64,000 bases of DNA from Terriglobia bacterium (GCA_020072815.1 JAIQGE010000002.1:222787-286786); one strand, 5' to 3'; shown: positions 34,829 through 44,076, counted from the stretch's first letter. Program-made: numbers and translations. The notes: generated by a model not told the origin, from the letters alone.

Positions 34829-35689
34829 ATGCGCGCGAACCGTCTTTATCGTTTTCATGCTGCGGGTTTAGAACTTATAGTCTTCCTCGCAATCACCATG
34901 CTGCTGTCGGCAAGTCTGGCCGCCCAGCAGACCAATTGCGAAGAAGGTGCATTGCCGTTGAGCAAAGACCAGCCCAGCGGCATCTCGCCTCAGGCGATCA
35001 TCGAGAAGTTCGCCGCAAGAGAGAGCGCGCTCAAGCAGGCCCAGCTGAACTACTCCTACGTCATGGACATCACGGTACAGTCTCTGGAAGGCCAGACGGT
35101 GACCGGCGAGTTTCGCCAGGTTTCCACCATCCATTGGGAACACGGGGCGCGCAAAGAGATTGTCAGCTTTGCCCCGCAGTCCACGCTGCGCGGTATCTGG
35201 CTGGGCAAAGAGGATTTTGAGGACATCTACCGCTCCCCGTTTATCCTGACGCGCGAAGACCTTCCCCAATACACGCTGCTCTACTCCGGGCAGCAGCGCG
35301 TGGACGAAGTGGACACTTACGTCTTTGAAGTCGCGCCCAAGCAGATAGAAAAAGGCAAGCGCTACTTTCAGGGCCGCGTCTGGGTGGACAAAGTGGAGAT
35401 GGTGGTCCTCAAAGTCTGTGGCAAGAGCGTTCCTGACTCCATCGCCCAGCCAAGCAAGAAAAAGAAGCGGCGTGGCGAGGTGGAGGAAAACATCACGCCA
35501 ACGGTGGTCACCTACCGCGAACTGATTGACGGGAAGTACTGGTTCCCGACCTACGTGCGTTCCGATGACACCATCCACTTCTCCACCAATGACGTGCGCG
35601 TCCGCGAGATCATCAAATACAAGGAGTACAAGCTGTGGGACGGAACCAGCAGCACCACCGCGCAGACGCCCGCCCGTCCAAAGAAGTGA
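34829..35689 (+). CDS. Secreted beta-domain protein, tandem paralogue 1
   Basis: 286 residues with an N-terminal hydrophobic segment (LELIVFLAITMLLSASLAA) as signal. About 30-270 is a domain recalling LolA/LppX-like or outer-membrane lipoprotein-sorting folds: NYSYVMDITVQSLEG, KGKRYFQGRVWVDKVEMVV, and the end HFSTNDVRVREIIKYKEYKL. A nearly parallel protein is encoded next (GKRYFQGRIWVDN, IREILKYTGYKR), so this is a tandem duplication. Conserved Cys residues (NCEEG, LKVCGKS) may form a disulfide. No function assigned. Confidence 0.65.
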   Translation: MRANRLYRFHAAGLELIVFLAITMLLSASLAAQQTNCEEGALPLSKDQPSGISPQAIIEKFAARESALKQAQLNYSYVMDITVQSLEGQTVTGEFRQVSTIHWEHGARKEIVSFAPQSTLRGIWLGKEDFEDIYRSPFILTREDLPQYTLLYSGQQRVDEVDTYVFEVAPKQIEKGKRYFQGRVWVDKVEMVVLKVCGKSVPDSIAQPSKKKKRRGEVEENITPTVVTYRELIDGKYWFPTYVRSDDTIHFSTNDVRVREIIKYKEYKLWDGTSSTTAQTPARPKK

Positions 35690-35902
35690 ACAACATCCCG
35701 CTGCGAAGTTGAGTTTGCCGCAGCATCGCAAACAGAAACTCAAGTGGGCCGCTGAAAAGAACTCACGATCGCAAGCCCCGCCTGCTTTGCCCGCTGTTTT
35801 GTAAAAAAGCCTCAAACAGCGCGCCTCCTGCCGCCTGCTTCCGTCACACAGGCAAACTCTCGGCCTGCATCGGCATCTCATCTTCTTTGGCCTAGGAAAA
35901 CT

Positions 35903-36745
35903 ATGTATCAACAAAGACGTTTGTTGTGGAGCACCGGAGTGCTCGTGCTTGCCTTGGTTATGCCGCGCGCTCTGACCGCGCAAAACAAGTGTGAAGAGGG
36001 CAATGGCCCGCTGAATTCGGCACAGCCACAAGGTCTCTCCACGGAAGAGATCATCCAGAAATTTGCGGCCAAAGAAGCCCTGTTCAAAACAGCCCGCGAC
36101 AACTACACCTACACGCAGCAAGTGATCGTCCAGGAGCTTGACGGCCATACCGTGGACGGAGAGTTCAAAGAGATCACCGATATCTTGTACGACGACAAGG
36201 GCCGGCGCGTGGAGCATGTGACCTTTGCGCCGCCGCCGTCGCTGAAGCGCATCAGCCTGAGCCCGGCGGACCTTGATGATTTTCGCAACCGGCTCCCCTT
36301 TGTGCTCACCACCCAGGACCTGCCGGAATACTCCATCCTTTACGCCGGTCAGCAGCAGGTGGATGAGATCGGAGCCTATGTCTTTGACATTGCCGCGAAA
36401 AAAATCGAAAAGGGCAAGCGCTACTTCCAGGGCCGCATCTGGGTGGACAACCGCGACTTCCAGATCGTGAAGACCTGCGGCAGGAACGTGCCTGATGTTC
36501 ATAAAAAGGGCGGTGAAGACCTGTCGCCGGCTTTCGTCACCTATCGCGAGCAGGTGGACGGCGACTATTGGTTCCCCACCTACACCCTGGCCGACGACAT
36601 GCTGCATTTCGCCGGCGGCGACGTGCACATACGCGAAATCCTCAAGTACACAGGCTACAAACGGTTCGGCGTGAAAAGCCGCATCATCTATGACGGCAAA
36701 GTGCAGCCACCCGCGCCGCCGCAACCCAAGCCGCAGCCTCAGTAG
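35903..36745 (+). CDS. Secreted beta-domain protein, tandem paralogue 2
   Basis: 280 residues with a signal peptide (LLWSTGVLVLALVMPRALTA). Aligned by eye with the preceding protein throughout: KCEEGNGPLN vs NCEEGALPLS, EIIQKFAAKEALF vs AIIEKFAARESAL, KTCGRN vs KVCGKS, EQVDGDYWFPTYTLADD vs ELIDGKYWFPTYVRSDD. Divergence is substantial, so the duplication is old. It ends in a Pro/Gln-rich tail. Role unknown, probably periplasmic. Confidence 0.65.
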   Translation: MYQQRRLLWSTGVLVLALVMPRALTAQNKCEEGNGPLNSAQPQGLSTEEIIQKFAAKEALFKTARDNYTYTQQVIVQELDGHTVDGEFKEITDILYDDKGRRVEHVTFAPPPSLKRISLSPADLDDFRNRLPFVLTTQDLPEYSILYAGQQQVDEIGAYVFDIAAKKIEKGKRYFQGRIWVDNRDFQIVKTCGRNVPDVHKKGGEDLSPAFVTYREQVDGDYWFPTYTLADDMLHFAGGDVHIREILKYTGYKRFGVKSRIIYDGKVQPPAPPQPKPQPQ

Positions 36746-36897
36746 GTCCTCGCGCCAACAAACAGGGAGGCTTCCTGTCTGCTTGCCTCTGTGCTTTTGC
36801 CTGCCTGACCGCCTTAGCAGAATCGGGTGTACAATCTCCGCGCCTCGTTGGCAGTCGAATGCAATGCTGGGTTTCGGGAGCCCCAGGAGGTGCGAGC

Positions 36898-37566
36898 ATG
36901 GCGGGAAAACCAGAAACACGATACGACAGCAAAAAAATCACAGACTCTATCAAGGGCCTGAAAGACTTTTACACAGGAATGCTCGCGCTGGCGCTGTTTG
37001 AAGCCATTCGCGGAGTCGCGGACGCCCCGCACGAGCGCTTTTTCCCCCAGTTTTGGCTATTGCTGTTTGCGTTCTGCACAACCCTTCTTCCGTTCTATCA
37101 CGGCAACGTGCGGTACTTTGACGACAACTATCTCGACAAAACCCCCAGTAGCGCGCGCCTGTTCATGCTCGACTTTCTCTTGCTGAGTGTTGTTGGGGCT
37201 CTCCTGGTATGGATGGGAGCAATCTTCGGAGAGAAGTTCAAGCCGGACTATTTCATCAAGCTCTACGCCTGCCTGCTGGTCATGGATATTGTCTGGGGGT
37301 TTGTAGCCAGGCTTCATGAAGAGAGCTGGAGTAATATCAAGCGTTGGATTTGGCTAAACGTCGGTACGTTGGCCGCCGTTGGATTGTTTTGGGGGCTTTC
37401 CCGAGCATACCAGCTAGCTGATGCGCAGCGGGTCCTCCTATTCCTTCTGATCACAGTGGCCCGCAGCATTTTGGACTACTGGTTGAATTGGGGATTCTAT
37501 TTCCCCGAGGTCAAAGAGCAAGTGGCGCCCCAGGCTCAACCAGGCGCGGCCGGTGCGACGAGCTAA
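36898..37566 (+). CDS. Polytopic membrane protein, unknown
   Basis: 222 residues from ATG 36898, selected because GGAGGTG lies six bases ahead; a start 39 bases upstream is less likely. About five membrane segments (FWLLLFAFCTTLLPFYHG, FMLDFLLLSVVGALLVWM, YACLLVMDIVWGFVARL, WLNVGTLAAVGLFWGL, VLLFLLITVARSILDYWLN). No known family recognised. The following gene starts four bases after its stop. Confidence 0.6.
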   Translation: MAGKPETRYDSKKITDSIKGLKDFYTGMLALALFEAIRGVADAPHERFFPQFWLLLFAFCTTLLPFYHGNVRYFDDNYLDKTPSSARLFMLDFLLLSVVGALLVWMGAIFGEKFKPDYFIKLYACLLVMDIVWGFVARLHEESWSNIKRWIWLNVGTLAAVGLFWGLSRAYQLADAQRVLLFLLITVARSILDYWLNWGFYFPEVKEQVAPQAQPGAAGATS

Positions 37567-37569
37567 CAT

Positions 37570-38043
37570 ATGCCCATGGTTGCTGAAGATCCATTTCTGC
37601 GAGCCGCGATCGAGGAAGCCCGCCGGGGACGGCAGGAAGGCGGCATTCCCATCGGCTCGGTCATCGTGCACCGTAATGTCATCATCGGCCGCGGCCACAA
37701 TCGCCGCGTGCAGAAGGGCAGCGCGATTCTGCATGGCGAAATGGACGCCCTGGAGAACACCGGACGACAGCCGGCTTCTGTGTACCGCGAGTGCACGCTC
37801 TACACCACCTTGTCGCCTTGCTCCATGTGTTCCGGGGCGATTCTCCTCTACGGAATTCCTCGCGTGGTCATCGGTGAGAACCACACGTTCATGGGCGAAG
37901 AGGATCTTCTGCGCTTCCGCGGCGTGTCAGTCCAAGTCCTGCAAAACGCCGAATGCATCGGATTGATGGAGGAATTCATCCGCACCAATCCAGGCTTATG
38001 GAACGAGGACATTGGCCAGGAAAGCGTGGATTCTTCGCGATGA
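37570..38043 (+). CDS. Nucleoside/cytosine deaminase (yeast-type cytosine deaminase-like)
   Basis: 157 residues. Zinc site His55-Gly-Glu57 (HGEMDA) and Pro-Cys84-x-x-Cys87 (PCSMC) of the cytidine-deaminase-like fold. The tail NPGLWNEDIGQE resembles yeast cytosine deaminase (NEDIGE), rather than tRNA-specific TadA, and the protein has the matching length. It probably deaminates cytosine to uracil. An ATG two codons further in is an alternative start. It overlaps no gene; the Atl-like gene follows. Confidence 0.85.
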   Translation: MPMVAEDPFLRAAIEEARRGRQEGGIPIGSVIVHRNVIIGRGHNRRVQKGSAILHGEMDALENTGRQPASVYRECTLYTTLSPCSMCSGAILLYGIPRVVIGENHTFMGEEDLLRFRGVSVQVLQNAECIGLMEEFIRTNPGLWNEDIGQESVDSSR

Positions 38044-38065
38044 ACGGCCCCGTCGCTTAACTTGT

Positions 38066-38440
38066 ATGCAGAGCGCCATCCGGGCAGCGATCCTGAAAAT
38101 CCCGCGCGGCAAGGTGTCCACCTACGGAGCCATCGCCCGCGCGGCGGGCTATCCCCGAGCCGCGCGCCAGGTGGTGTGGGCGCTACAGCAGTCGCATGGT
38201 TTGCCATGGCACCGCGTGGTGGCCGCCGGAGGGCGCATCGCCCTGCCTGGTGAATTCGCGTTTGAACAGCGGCTGCGCCTGGAAGCCGAAGGCGTCAAGT
38301 TCGCGGGCAAGAAAGTCAGGATGAAAGAGTACGAGTTTGTGTTCGCCAAAGCCGCACAGCGCGAGAAGCATCCGGCCAAGAGCTTGACTAGGCGGTCTAA
38401 ACCCAAAAAACGTGCGAATCGAAGGAGACGCTCAACGTAG
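38066..38440 (+). CDS. Alkyltransferase-like (Atl) protein, MGMT-related
   Basis: 124 residues from ATG 38066. IRAAILKIPRGKVSTYGAIA and ARQVVWAL are the DNA-binding half of O6-alkylguanine transferases. The active-site PCHRV is here PWHRV (Trp48 in place of Cys), the mark of Atl proteins that bind O6-alkylguanine and recruit nucleotide-excision repair without transferring alkyl groups. The C-terminus is Lys/Arg-rich. The frame also opens earlier, overlapping the deaminase stop, but ATG 38066 fits the family. Confidence 0.85.
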   Translation: MQSAIRAAILKIPRGKVSTYGAIARAAGYPRAARQVVWALQQSHGLPWHRVVAAGGRIALPGEFAFEQRLRLEAEGVKFAGKKVRMKEYEFVFAKAAQREKHPAKSLTRRSKPKKRANRRRRST

Positions 38441-38487
38441 AGACGTAGCACTGCTACGTCTCACTGCCGTGGGGCAGAGCAGAACGT

Positions 38488-39504
38488 CTAAGCCGCGGCC
38501 GGCTCCAGCGACCGCTGCGCCGCCTGGCGAATGAATTTCCGCATGATGTTGGCCCACATGACTCTCTTACGGTGGCGGTTCTCGTCGCCACGGCGGCCCT
38601 GGGCCAGGGTTTCCAGCAGGGCTTTGATCTTGAGCACGGGCAGCAGCGCGGACTCCGCCGGCGTCGCCCCATAAGCGGCAAGGAAACTTTCCTGGACGCC
38701 GCAGGTGATGTTGCGGTCGCAGAAAGGATATTTTTCCAGCTCTTCCACTGAGGCCACGAACTGCGCCACGTCTTCGAGAGACGCGCTTTGACGCTGCAAA
38801 TTGGAGAAGTCGCTGAACCCGGCGCCGTCTTCGGTCACCATGACATTGAGCGGAGTGAATTCGCCCAGCACGGCGGAGTTGGGCAAAGGCTTCTTGATTC
38901 GCGTCAGCGCTGCGCGAGCGCCGCTGAGCACCATCTGGATGGAGCCTTCGTCCAGGCCTTGTTCACGGCAATCTGCGCAAAGAGCTTCCAGGCGGGACAT
39001 CACCGCGCCGCCGTCGAACGGTGGAGGGACTTGCGCGGTCGCTTTGTGGAAACGCCGCAGCCACTCGCCGGCATGGCGTGCTGCCGCAGCAACGTTGCCC
39101 GCCGCCGATCCCGGCAGCAGCGCCGCTTTCATGATCATGGATTGCAGAGGCAGCCCGGAAACCTTGGCGGTCACCACCGCGCCCAGCCGGCTGAAGTCGC
39201 CCAGAGGACGCGGCACGCCGGCAACTTTTTTCCGCGATAATGATTCATGTGCGTACAGCAGGTTGGCGTTCTCCTGCCTTGCCCGATCTTTGGCTTGCGC
39301 GCTTTTCTTGCCCGGCCGGTAAACCTTGACCGCCATTCGCTCCACGCCGCCGGCAAAGTCCGCGCACAGTTCGTAAACAAAATGGTCGTGCTTGGGCGCG
39401 TGACCCACCACGCGCAGGTTGTGCAGCTCGCCGGAGCCGGGATAAAAAGTTGATGCGCTTTCCTTCAGATCAACAAGTACCTGGTCCAAAACCGTTTCTG
39501 GCAT
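38488..39504 (-). CDS. Aminoglycoside-phosphotransferase-like kinase-fold protein
   Basis: 338 residues from ATG 39504 (AAGGAG upstream); the frame is open 58 codons further but that part looks non-coding. KHDHFVYELCADF and RMAVKVYRPG resemble the kinase N-lobe with the beta3 Lys (AVKVY). GEFTPLNVMVTEDGAGFSDFSNLQ lies where APH enzymes have HGDxxxxN and DFG, but the catalytic Asp is Glu here and DFG is DFS. It may therefore be a divergent or inactive kinase-like protein. Its role is unknown. It stands alone between repeats or gaps. Confidence 0.6.
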   Translation of the reverse strand: MPETVLDQVLVDLKESASTFYPGSGELHNLRVVGHAPKHDHFVYELCADFAGGVERMAVKVYRPGKKSAQAKDRARQENANLLYAHESLSRKKVAGVPRPLGDFSRLGAVVTAKVSGLPLQSMIMKAALLPGSAAGNVAAAARHAGEWLRRFHKATAQVPPPFDGGAVMSRLEALCADCREQGLDEGSIQMVLSGARAALTRIKKPLPNSAVLGEFTPLNVMVTEDGAGFSDFSNLQRQSASLEDVAQFVASVEELEKYPFCDRNITCGVQESFLAAYGATPAESALLPVLKIKALLETLAQGRRGDENRHRKRVMWANIMRKFIRQAAQRSLEPAAA

Positions 39505-39924
39505 GTCACGCTCCTTCAAGTTTTGAGACTGGGTTATGAGGTTGTCCGCGAGGCGAGACGGATTCTGAACGCGGTACGGACAAGCTCTTTGGGTAGACAG
39601 AGCGGCGCTAATCAAATGAACAGCAGTTTTTGTTCCAGACGTCCGGCGCTCGGGGCATTTTTTTGAAGCCGCCGGCAACTTAACGACTTACAAGCATTGA
39701 TCGCGAGGAAAAGACTTAGCCGGGTGGAACTAAGCTGCTAACAATCGGCACAAAGAACACAAGATTTCGTGAAGTTGTTACCTAGCGAAAAGCGAGGTAC
39801 ATAGGTTCTGTGTTTCGCTTCTCAGGGAACGCTCTCCGCCCCGGCGGCGAGGCCGGCTTGCGCGCCGAGCCGCCAGTTTGAAATCGCAGAAGAATCGTTG
39901 CGTATGCTTTGCCCGCTCGCGGTT
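39505..39924. other. Intergenic region, no gene seen
   Basis: 420 bases with no convincing gene or known RNA. There are local T-runs (GGCATTTTTTTGA near 39654-39667) without a clear stem. A weak AGCGAAA...TTTCGCT inverted pair is at about 39784-39821. Confidence 0.4.
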
Positions 39925-40509
39925 TTAGTAAAAAAGGTACTTTCTCCACTTGATGTCCGAGCGTCCGATCATCCGCATGATGTGGCGGCTGGTGTGCAAG
40001 GTGAACGGGCGCGGCTCCTTGAACAGGCGCATGTCGGTTTCGCCCAGCAGGTGGTTGCCTTTGCGGCGATTGCACGGGTGGCAGCAGGCCACCAGGTTCT
40101 CCCAGGTAGACGAACCGCCGCGCGAACGCGGGACCACGTGGTCCAGCGTGAGGTCGCTGGAGGAGAGCACCACGCCGCAGTACTGGCAGGTATTGCGGTC
40201 GCGCAGCAGGATGTTCTTGCGCGAGAGGGCGCGGGTCTGGTGTGGAATGCGGCGGTACTCGAGCAGGCGGATCACCGAAGGCACACGCATGGTGATGCGC
40301 GCGGCATGCAGGCTGTTGGGGTTCTCCTCTTCCGGCATGGCCAGGCCCTTGAGCACCAGAACAATGGCCCGGCGGGCGGCGCAGATGTTGATGGGCTCGT
40401 AAGAAGCGTTCAGCACCAGCACCGGCGTCTGCATGATGACGCTCTTGCGCGGCGGCGCGTCCTGCGGCGCTTCTGCATGATGTCGTTTGTTGCGTGCCCT
40501 GTCCTGCAT
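39925..40509 (-). CDS. HNH endonuclease domain protein
   Basis: 194 residues. Two Cys pairs ([15 protein letters not shown]) with [11 protein letters not shown] and WENLV make a typical HNH fold with structural zinc. The N-terminal domain ([26 protein letters not shown]) is common to a widespread chromosomal HNH family found next to comF; its role is unclear, perhaps DNA repair or nuclease activity. The start at ATG 40509 has GGGAGG upstream and lies nine bases after the comF stop, so the pair is probably coupled; ATG 40434 is an alternative. Confidence 0.82.
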   Translation of the reverse strand: MQDRARNKRHHAEAPQDAPPRKSVIMQTPVLVLNASYEPINICAARRAIVLVLKGLAMPEEENPNSLHAARITMRVPSVIRLLEYRRIPHQTRALSRKNILLRDRNTCQYCGVVLSSSDLTLDHVVPRSRGGSSTWENLVACCHPCNRRKGNHLLGETDMRLFKEPRPFTLHTSRHIMRMIGRSDIKWRKYLFY

Positions 40510-40518
40510 GGCCTTCAG

Positions 40519-41388
40519 TTACCTCCCCGAGGAAACGGCGGCTGCCACGGCCGAAAGGCCGTTCTGCCTAACGCCCGGTCCGTTGCCCAACTCTTTGGTG
40601 GCCCGCGCAACCGTGGCCACATAAACCTCTTTCGCTCCGGCGCGCAGCAATACGCGCGCGCATTCGCCGGCCGTGGTGCCGGTGGTCATTACGTCGTCCA
40701 CGATCAGGATGGTCTGTCCTTTGACCTTCTCGCGCTGGACTACGGCAAAAGCTCCGCGCACGTTGGCGCGACGCTGCGGGCGCGTCAGCCCGGTTTGCGA
40801 CGCCGTTTCGCGTTTCCTGATGAGCGCAGCAGTTTCCAAGCTGAGCGCAGAGGTTTCTAATTGGATGCCGGCCGATGCCGCCGGGAAGCGAACAAAGGCC
40901 CGGGCAATCTCTTCTGCCTGATTGAAACCGCGAGCGTGCCGCTTGCCCGGCCATAGCGGAACAGGGATGACCACGACATTCGCGGTCAATTTCAGTTCGG
41001 CAACGGCAATATCCAGAAAACGCGCCAGCGTCTTGGCTGCGGGCCTCACTTGCTGGTACTTGAACAGATGAATCAGGTCGCGGAACGAACCTTGATAAGC
41101 ACCGTAAGCCACCGCGCGCCGAAAGCGCGGAGGCACGCGCTGGCACAGCCCGCAAAGCGGACCGGCGTCGCCGGCAAAGGCATGGCTGAACAGCTTTTCG
41201 CCGCAAGCGCTGCACAGGATCCCGTCCAATGGCGTAATCGCGGCGAGACAAGGCTCGCATACGGGCAGCGCGGAAATTCCAGTAAGAGGAGAGCGGCAGA
41301 TGCGGCAATCGGCGGGAAACACGACGGAAAACAGACTTTCCGCCGCGGAGACAAGCGCCCGTTCCACACCGTCGCGTGAAAAACGCAC
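40519..41388 (-). CDS. ComF-family phosphoribosyltransferase-like protein
   Basis: 289 residues starting at GTG 41388. An N-terminal zinc-binding part (CRICRSPL, VCEPCL, CSACGEKLF, CGLCQR) is followed by a PRTase domain with the PRPP loop VDDVMTTGTTAGE. ComF links to natural transformation in other bacteria (needed for DNA uptake), though it also has broader roles. LIHLFKYQQVRPAAKTL and HARGFNQAEEIA are family signatures. Followed by the HNH gene. Confidence 0.9.
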   Translation of the reverse strand: MRFSRDGVERALVSAAESLFSVVFPADCRICRSPLTGISALPVCEPCLAAITPLDGILCSACGEKLFSHAFAGDAGPLCGLCQRVPPRFRRAVAYGAYQGSFRDLIHLFKYQQVRPAAKTLARFLDIAVAELKLTANVVVIPVPLWPGKRHARGFNQAEEIARAFVRFPAASAGIQLETSALSLETAALIRKRETASQTGLTRPQRRANVRGAFAVVQREKVKGQTILIVDDVMTTGTTAGECARVLLRAGAKEVYVATVARATKELGNGPGVRQNGLSAVAAAVSSGR

Positions 41389-41813
41389 GCGCTGGGGATC
41401 GCGGTCAGCCCGGTTTAGGTCTGTACTACTGAAGATGACCCTCCTGGATGGGCTTAAGTATAGCCGGGTTGGCGAGGGACGCGCAATTGGCGGAGGTTAA
41501 AGATCGCCGGCATCGCCGTGATCGCCGGAATCGCCGTCATCGCCGAAATCGCCGTGATCGGAAATGATTCCGAATTTGGTTCGTGCGCGCCATTTCATCT
41601 TGTTCGCGGTACTTCGCTTGTGGTTGGCTGTTCGGACGCTTCTGCGCCTCGCCGCCTGGATTGACCCTCAGCACGGCCCCAAATGCTTCCGATGTCGGCG
41701 ATGTCGGCGATGTCGCGCGATCTCGGCGATCCTGGAGCTCTCCCCGATTTGTAAACCCGTCGCCATTGTGCTAACTTGCGGCGATTCATCAACAGGCGAA
41801 TCGGGAGGAACCA
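41389..41813. repeat. Divergent gap with two 9-bp minisatellite arrays
   Basis: No gene. Array 41502-41561: GATCGCCGG, CATCGCCGT, GATCGCCGG, AATCGCCGT, CATCGCCGA, AATCGCCGT, then GATCGG. Array 41691-41731: GATGTCGGC, GATGTCGGC, GATGTCGCGC, GATCTCGGC, GATC. Promoters for comF and the OPT gene must lie here too, but none is obvious. Confidence 0.7.
41502..41561. repeat. 9-bp minisatellite, ATCGCCG core, six and two-thirds units
   Basis: Six unbroken 9-bp steps with an invariant ATCGCCG core and two free positions, followed by a partial seventh. The clearest copy of the family in this window; related arrays at 9227-9269, 41691-41731, 53653-53704 and 56458-56502. Confidence 0.8.
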
Positions 41814-44027
41814 GTGGCCGAGACAATGGAAAAGTCTGCAGCACCGGAATTTAAACCGTACGTGCCGGCGGAAGAAATACGGCCGGAATTTACATTTCGC
41901 GCCATCTTCTTCGGAGGTTTGTTCGGTGTTATTTTCGGCGCCGTAACGGTTTACGTGGGCTTGCGCGCAGGACTGACGGTGGCCGCTTCCATTCCGATTG
42001 CGGTGCTTTCCATCACGATTCTGCGGGCGCTGGGCAAAGCCAGCATTCTGGAAAACAATATTGTCCAGACGGCCGGCTCCGCCGGCGAATCGGTGGCCGG
42101 CGGCGTTATTTTTACTCTTCCTGCCCTGATCTTTCTCGGCTTTCCTCTTGAGCAGTTTCGTATTTTCCTGCTTGCCTTGATCGGCGGCTGCCTGGGCGTG
42201 TGCTTCATGATCCCGTTGCGGCGCCAGCTGATTGTGAAAGAACACGGCAACCTTCTTTATCCTGAAGGCACGGCCTGCGCCGACGTGCTGATCGCCGGAG
42301 ATAAAGGCGGCTCCTTTGCCAGCCGCGTCTTCGCGGGGCTGGGGCTGGGCGGCGTTTACACGCTGTTTGCCAACGGCAACCTGTTTGCCGCGTGGCCGGG
42401 AACGCCCACGTACAATCCCAAGTGGTATCCGGGATCTTCCATCCGCGCTGACGTTACGTCGGAATACCTCGGCGTGGGTTACATCATCGGGCCGCGAATC
42501 GCTGGAATCATTTTTGCCGGCGGCGTGTTCGCGTGGATGGTAGTCATGCCGACCATCAAGTTCTTCGGTTCGCACGTCACGGGCCCCATCTACCCCAGTA
42601 CGATTCCCATCGCGGACATGACGCCGGATTTGCTGTGGGCGCGTTATATACGGCCGATGGGCGCCGGAGCCGTGGCCGCTGCGGGCCTTATTACTCTGCT
42701 CAAGACGTTGCCCACGATTGTGGCCGCGCTTCGCGCCGGCGCCAAGGACCTGGCGGCCGGATCCGCAGGCGCCGCCGGACAACGCCGCACGGAGCGCGAC
42801 CTCAGCCTGAAATGGGCGTTGATCGGTGCTGCCGTGCTGATGCTGCTGATGTGGGCCATGCTCACTTTTAAGCCGGTGCCGGGCGCACAGACTTCGGTTC
42901 TGAACAACTTGCTGGCCGCCGTTCTGGTCGTGGTGTTCGGTTTCCTCTTTGTAACGGTTTCTTCGCGCATCACCGGGTTGATTGGAACTTCTTCCAATCC
43001 GATTTCCGGCATGGCGATTGCCACTTTAATGGCTACCTGCGCCATGTTCCTCGTCATGGGTTGGACGGCCCCTGCATTCTTCGCGCTGGCGATCAGCATC
43101 GGCGGCGTGGTGTGTATAGCGTCAGCGAATGCAGGTAATACGTCACAGGATTTGAAGACCGGATTTCTAGTGGGCGCGACCCCCGCCAAACAACAGCTCG
43201 CACTCATCATCGGCGTGGCGGTCTCCGTGGCCGCGATAGGCTTTACGCTGATCGGTATGGACAAAACGCTCGAAGAATTCCAGGCGGCGAATATCGAAGT
43301 GAACATAAGCAGCCTGCCCCAAGGCGTTTCCCTGGACACGACCAAGTTTGAGCGCACTAAGGTGCCCATCACCGACGCAGATGGAAAGTTGACGGGGAAG
43401 GAAATGTCAGTTCAAGGCATGCAGGTACTCAATGCGTTGAACTCAACCACGGTGCCGGACGGCAGCTACTTCTACAATCCTCAGTCAGGCAAGATTGAAA
43501 TCCAGTGGGTGCACGGCATCGGCAGCCGGAAAGCCGCCGCGCCGCAGGCCCGTCTCATGGCCACGGTGATCAACGGCATTCTTACCCGCAAGCTGCCCTG
43601 GGGCCTGATTCTGCTGGGAGTTTTCCTGGTGATCGCCGTGGAGATTCTCGGGATCCGGTCGCTCTCCTTCGCGGTGGGCTTCTATATCCCGATTTCCACC
43701 ACGCTGGCCATCTTCTGCGGCGGCCTGGTGCGCTGGCTGGTGGACCGCGCCGCCAAGAAAGCCGGCGAAAAGGCCGAAGATAGTGACGTCAGCCCCGGTT
43801 CCCTCTATGCCAGCGGACTTATCGCCGCCGGCGGAGTCGTTGGTTTGCTGGGCATTGCCGTCAAATACATGGCCATCAAGAAGTGGATTCCAGATGGCGT
43901 GCTGGCCTTCACCAATTTCATGCCCGCGCTGGCGGACGCGCAATGGCTCGCGGCGCTCATGTTTGCCGTGCTTATGTTCTCTCTCTACTACTTTGCCCGC
44001 AAGCCACTGGAAGGCGAGAAGAAGTAG
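41814..44027 (+). CDS. OPT-family oligopeptide transporter
   Basis: 737 residues with about fourteen to sixteen membrane helices. EFTFRAIFFGGLFGVIFGA and NIVQTAGSAGESVAGGVIFTLP are strong OPT signatures (bacterial OPT/YSL group). It imports oligopeptides or metal chelates with protons. The start is GTG 41814 with GGGAGGAA just ahead. A loop of about 100 residues between helices (INISSLPQG-like region) is soluble. Followed by a terminator. Confidence 0.92.
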   Translation: MAETMEKSAAPEFKPYVPAEEIRPEFTFRAIFFGGLFGVIFGAVTVYVGLRAGLTVAASIPIAVLSITILRALGKASILENNIVQTAGSAGESVAGGVIFTLPALIFLGFPLEQFRIFLLALIGGCLGVCFMIPLRRQLIVKEHGNLLYPEGTACADVLIAGDKGGSFASRVFAGLGLGGVYTLFANGNLFAAWPGTPTYNPKWYPGSSIRADVTSEYLGVGYIIGPRIAGIIFAGGVFAWMVVMPTIKFFGSHVTGPIYPSTIPIADMTPDLLWARYIRPMGAGAVAAAGLITLLKTLPTIVAALRAGAKDLAAGSAGAAGQRRTERDLSLKWALIGAAVLMLLMWAMLTFKPVPGAQTSVLNNLLAAVLVVVFGFLFVTVSSRITGLIGTSSNPISGMAIATLMATCAMFLVMGWTAPAFFALAISIGGVVCIASANAGNTSQDLKTGFLVGATPAKQQLALIIGVAVSVAAIGFTLIGMDKTLEEFQAANIEVNISSLPQGVSLDTTKFERTKVPITDADGKLTGKEMSVQGMQVLNALNSTTVPDGSYFYNPQSGKIEIQWVHGIGSRKAAAPQARLMATVINGILTRKLPWGLILLGVFLVIAVEILGIRSLSFAVGFYIPISTTLAIFCGGLVRWLVDRAAKKAGEKAEDSDVSPGSLYASGLIAAGGVVGLLGIAVKYMAIKKWIPDGVLAFTNFMPALADAQWLAALMFAVLMFSLYYFARKPLEGEKK

Positions 44028-44049
44028 TTCTCTGGCAAGCTAAAAGAAG

Positions 44050-44076
44050 GCCCAGCCGGGGAAAGGCTGGGCTTTT
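44050..44076 (+). terminator. Rho-independent terminator after the OPT gene
   Basis: Perfect stem GCCCAGCC / GGCTGGGC with loop GGGGAAA, then TTTT, about 20 bases after the OPT stop. Confidence 0.85.

Noticed and set aside
34868..36919. A 683-codon minus-strand frame covering two secreted paralogues
   Set aside because: The two plus-strand genes align with each other as proteins and have signal peptides; the antisense frame has neither.
41502..41561. Possible CRISPR array
   Set aside because: The period is 9 bp with no spacers and no cas genes nearby; it is a minisatellite.
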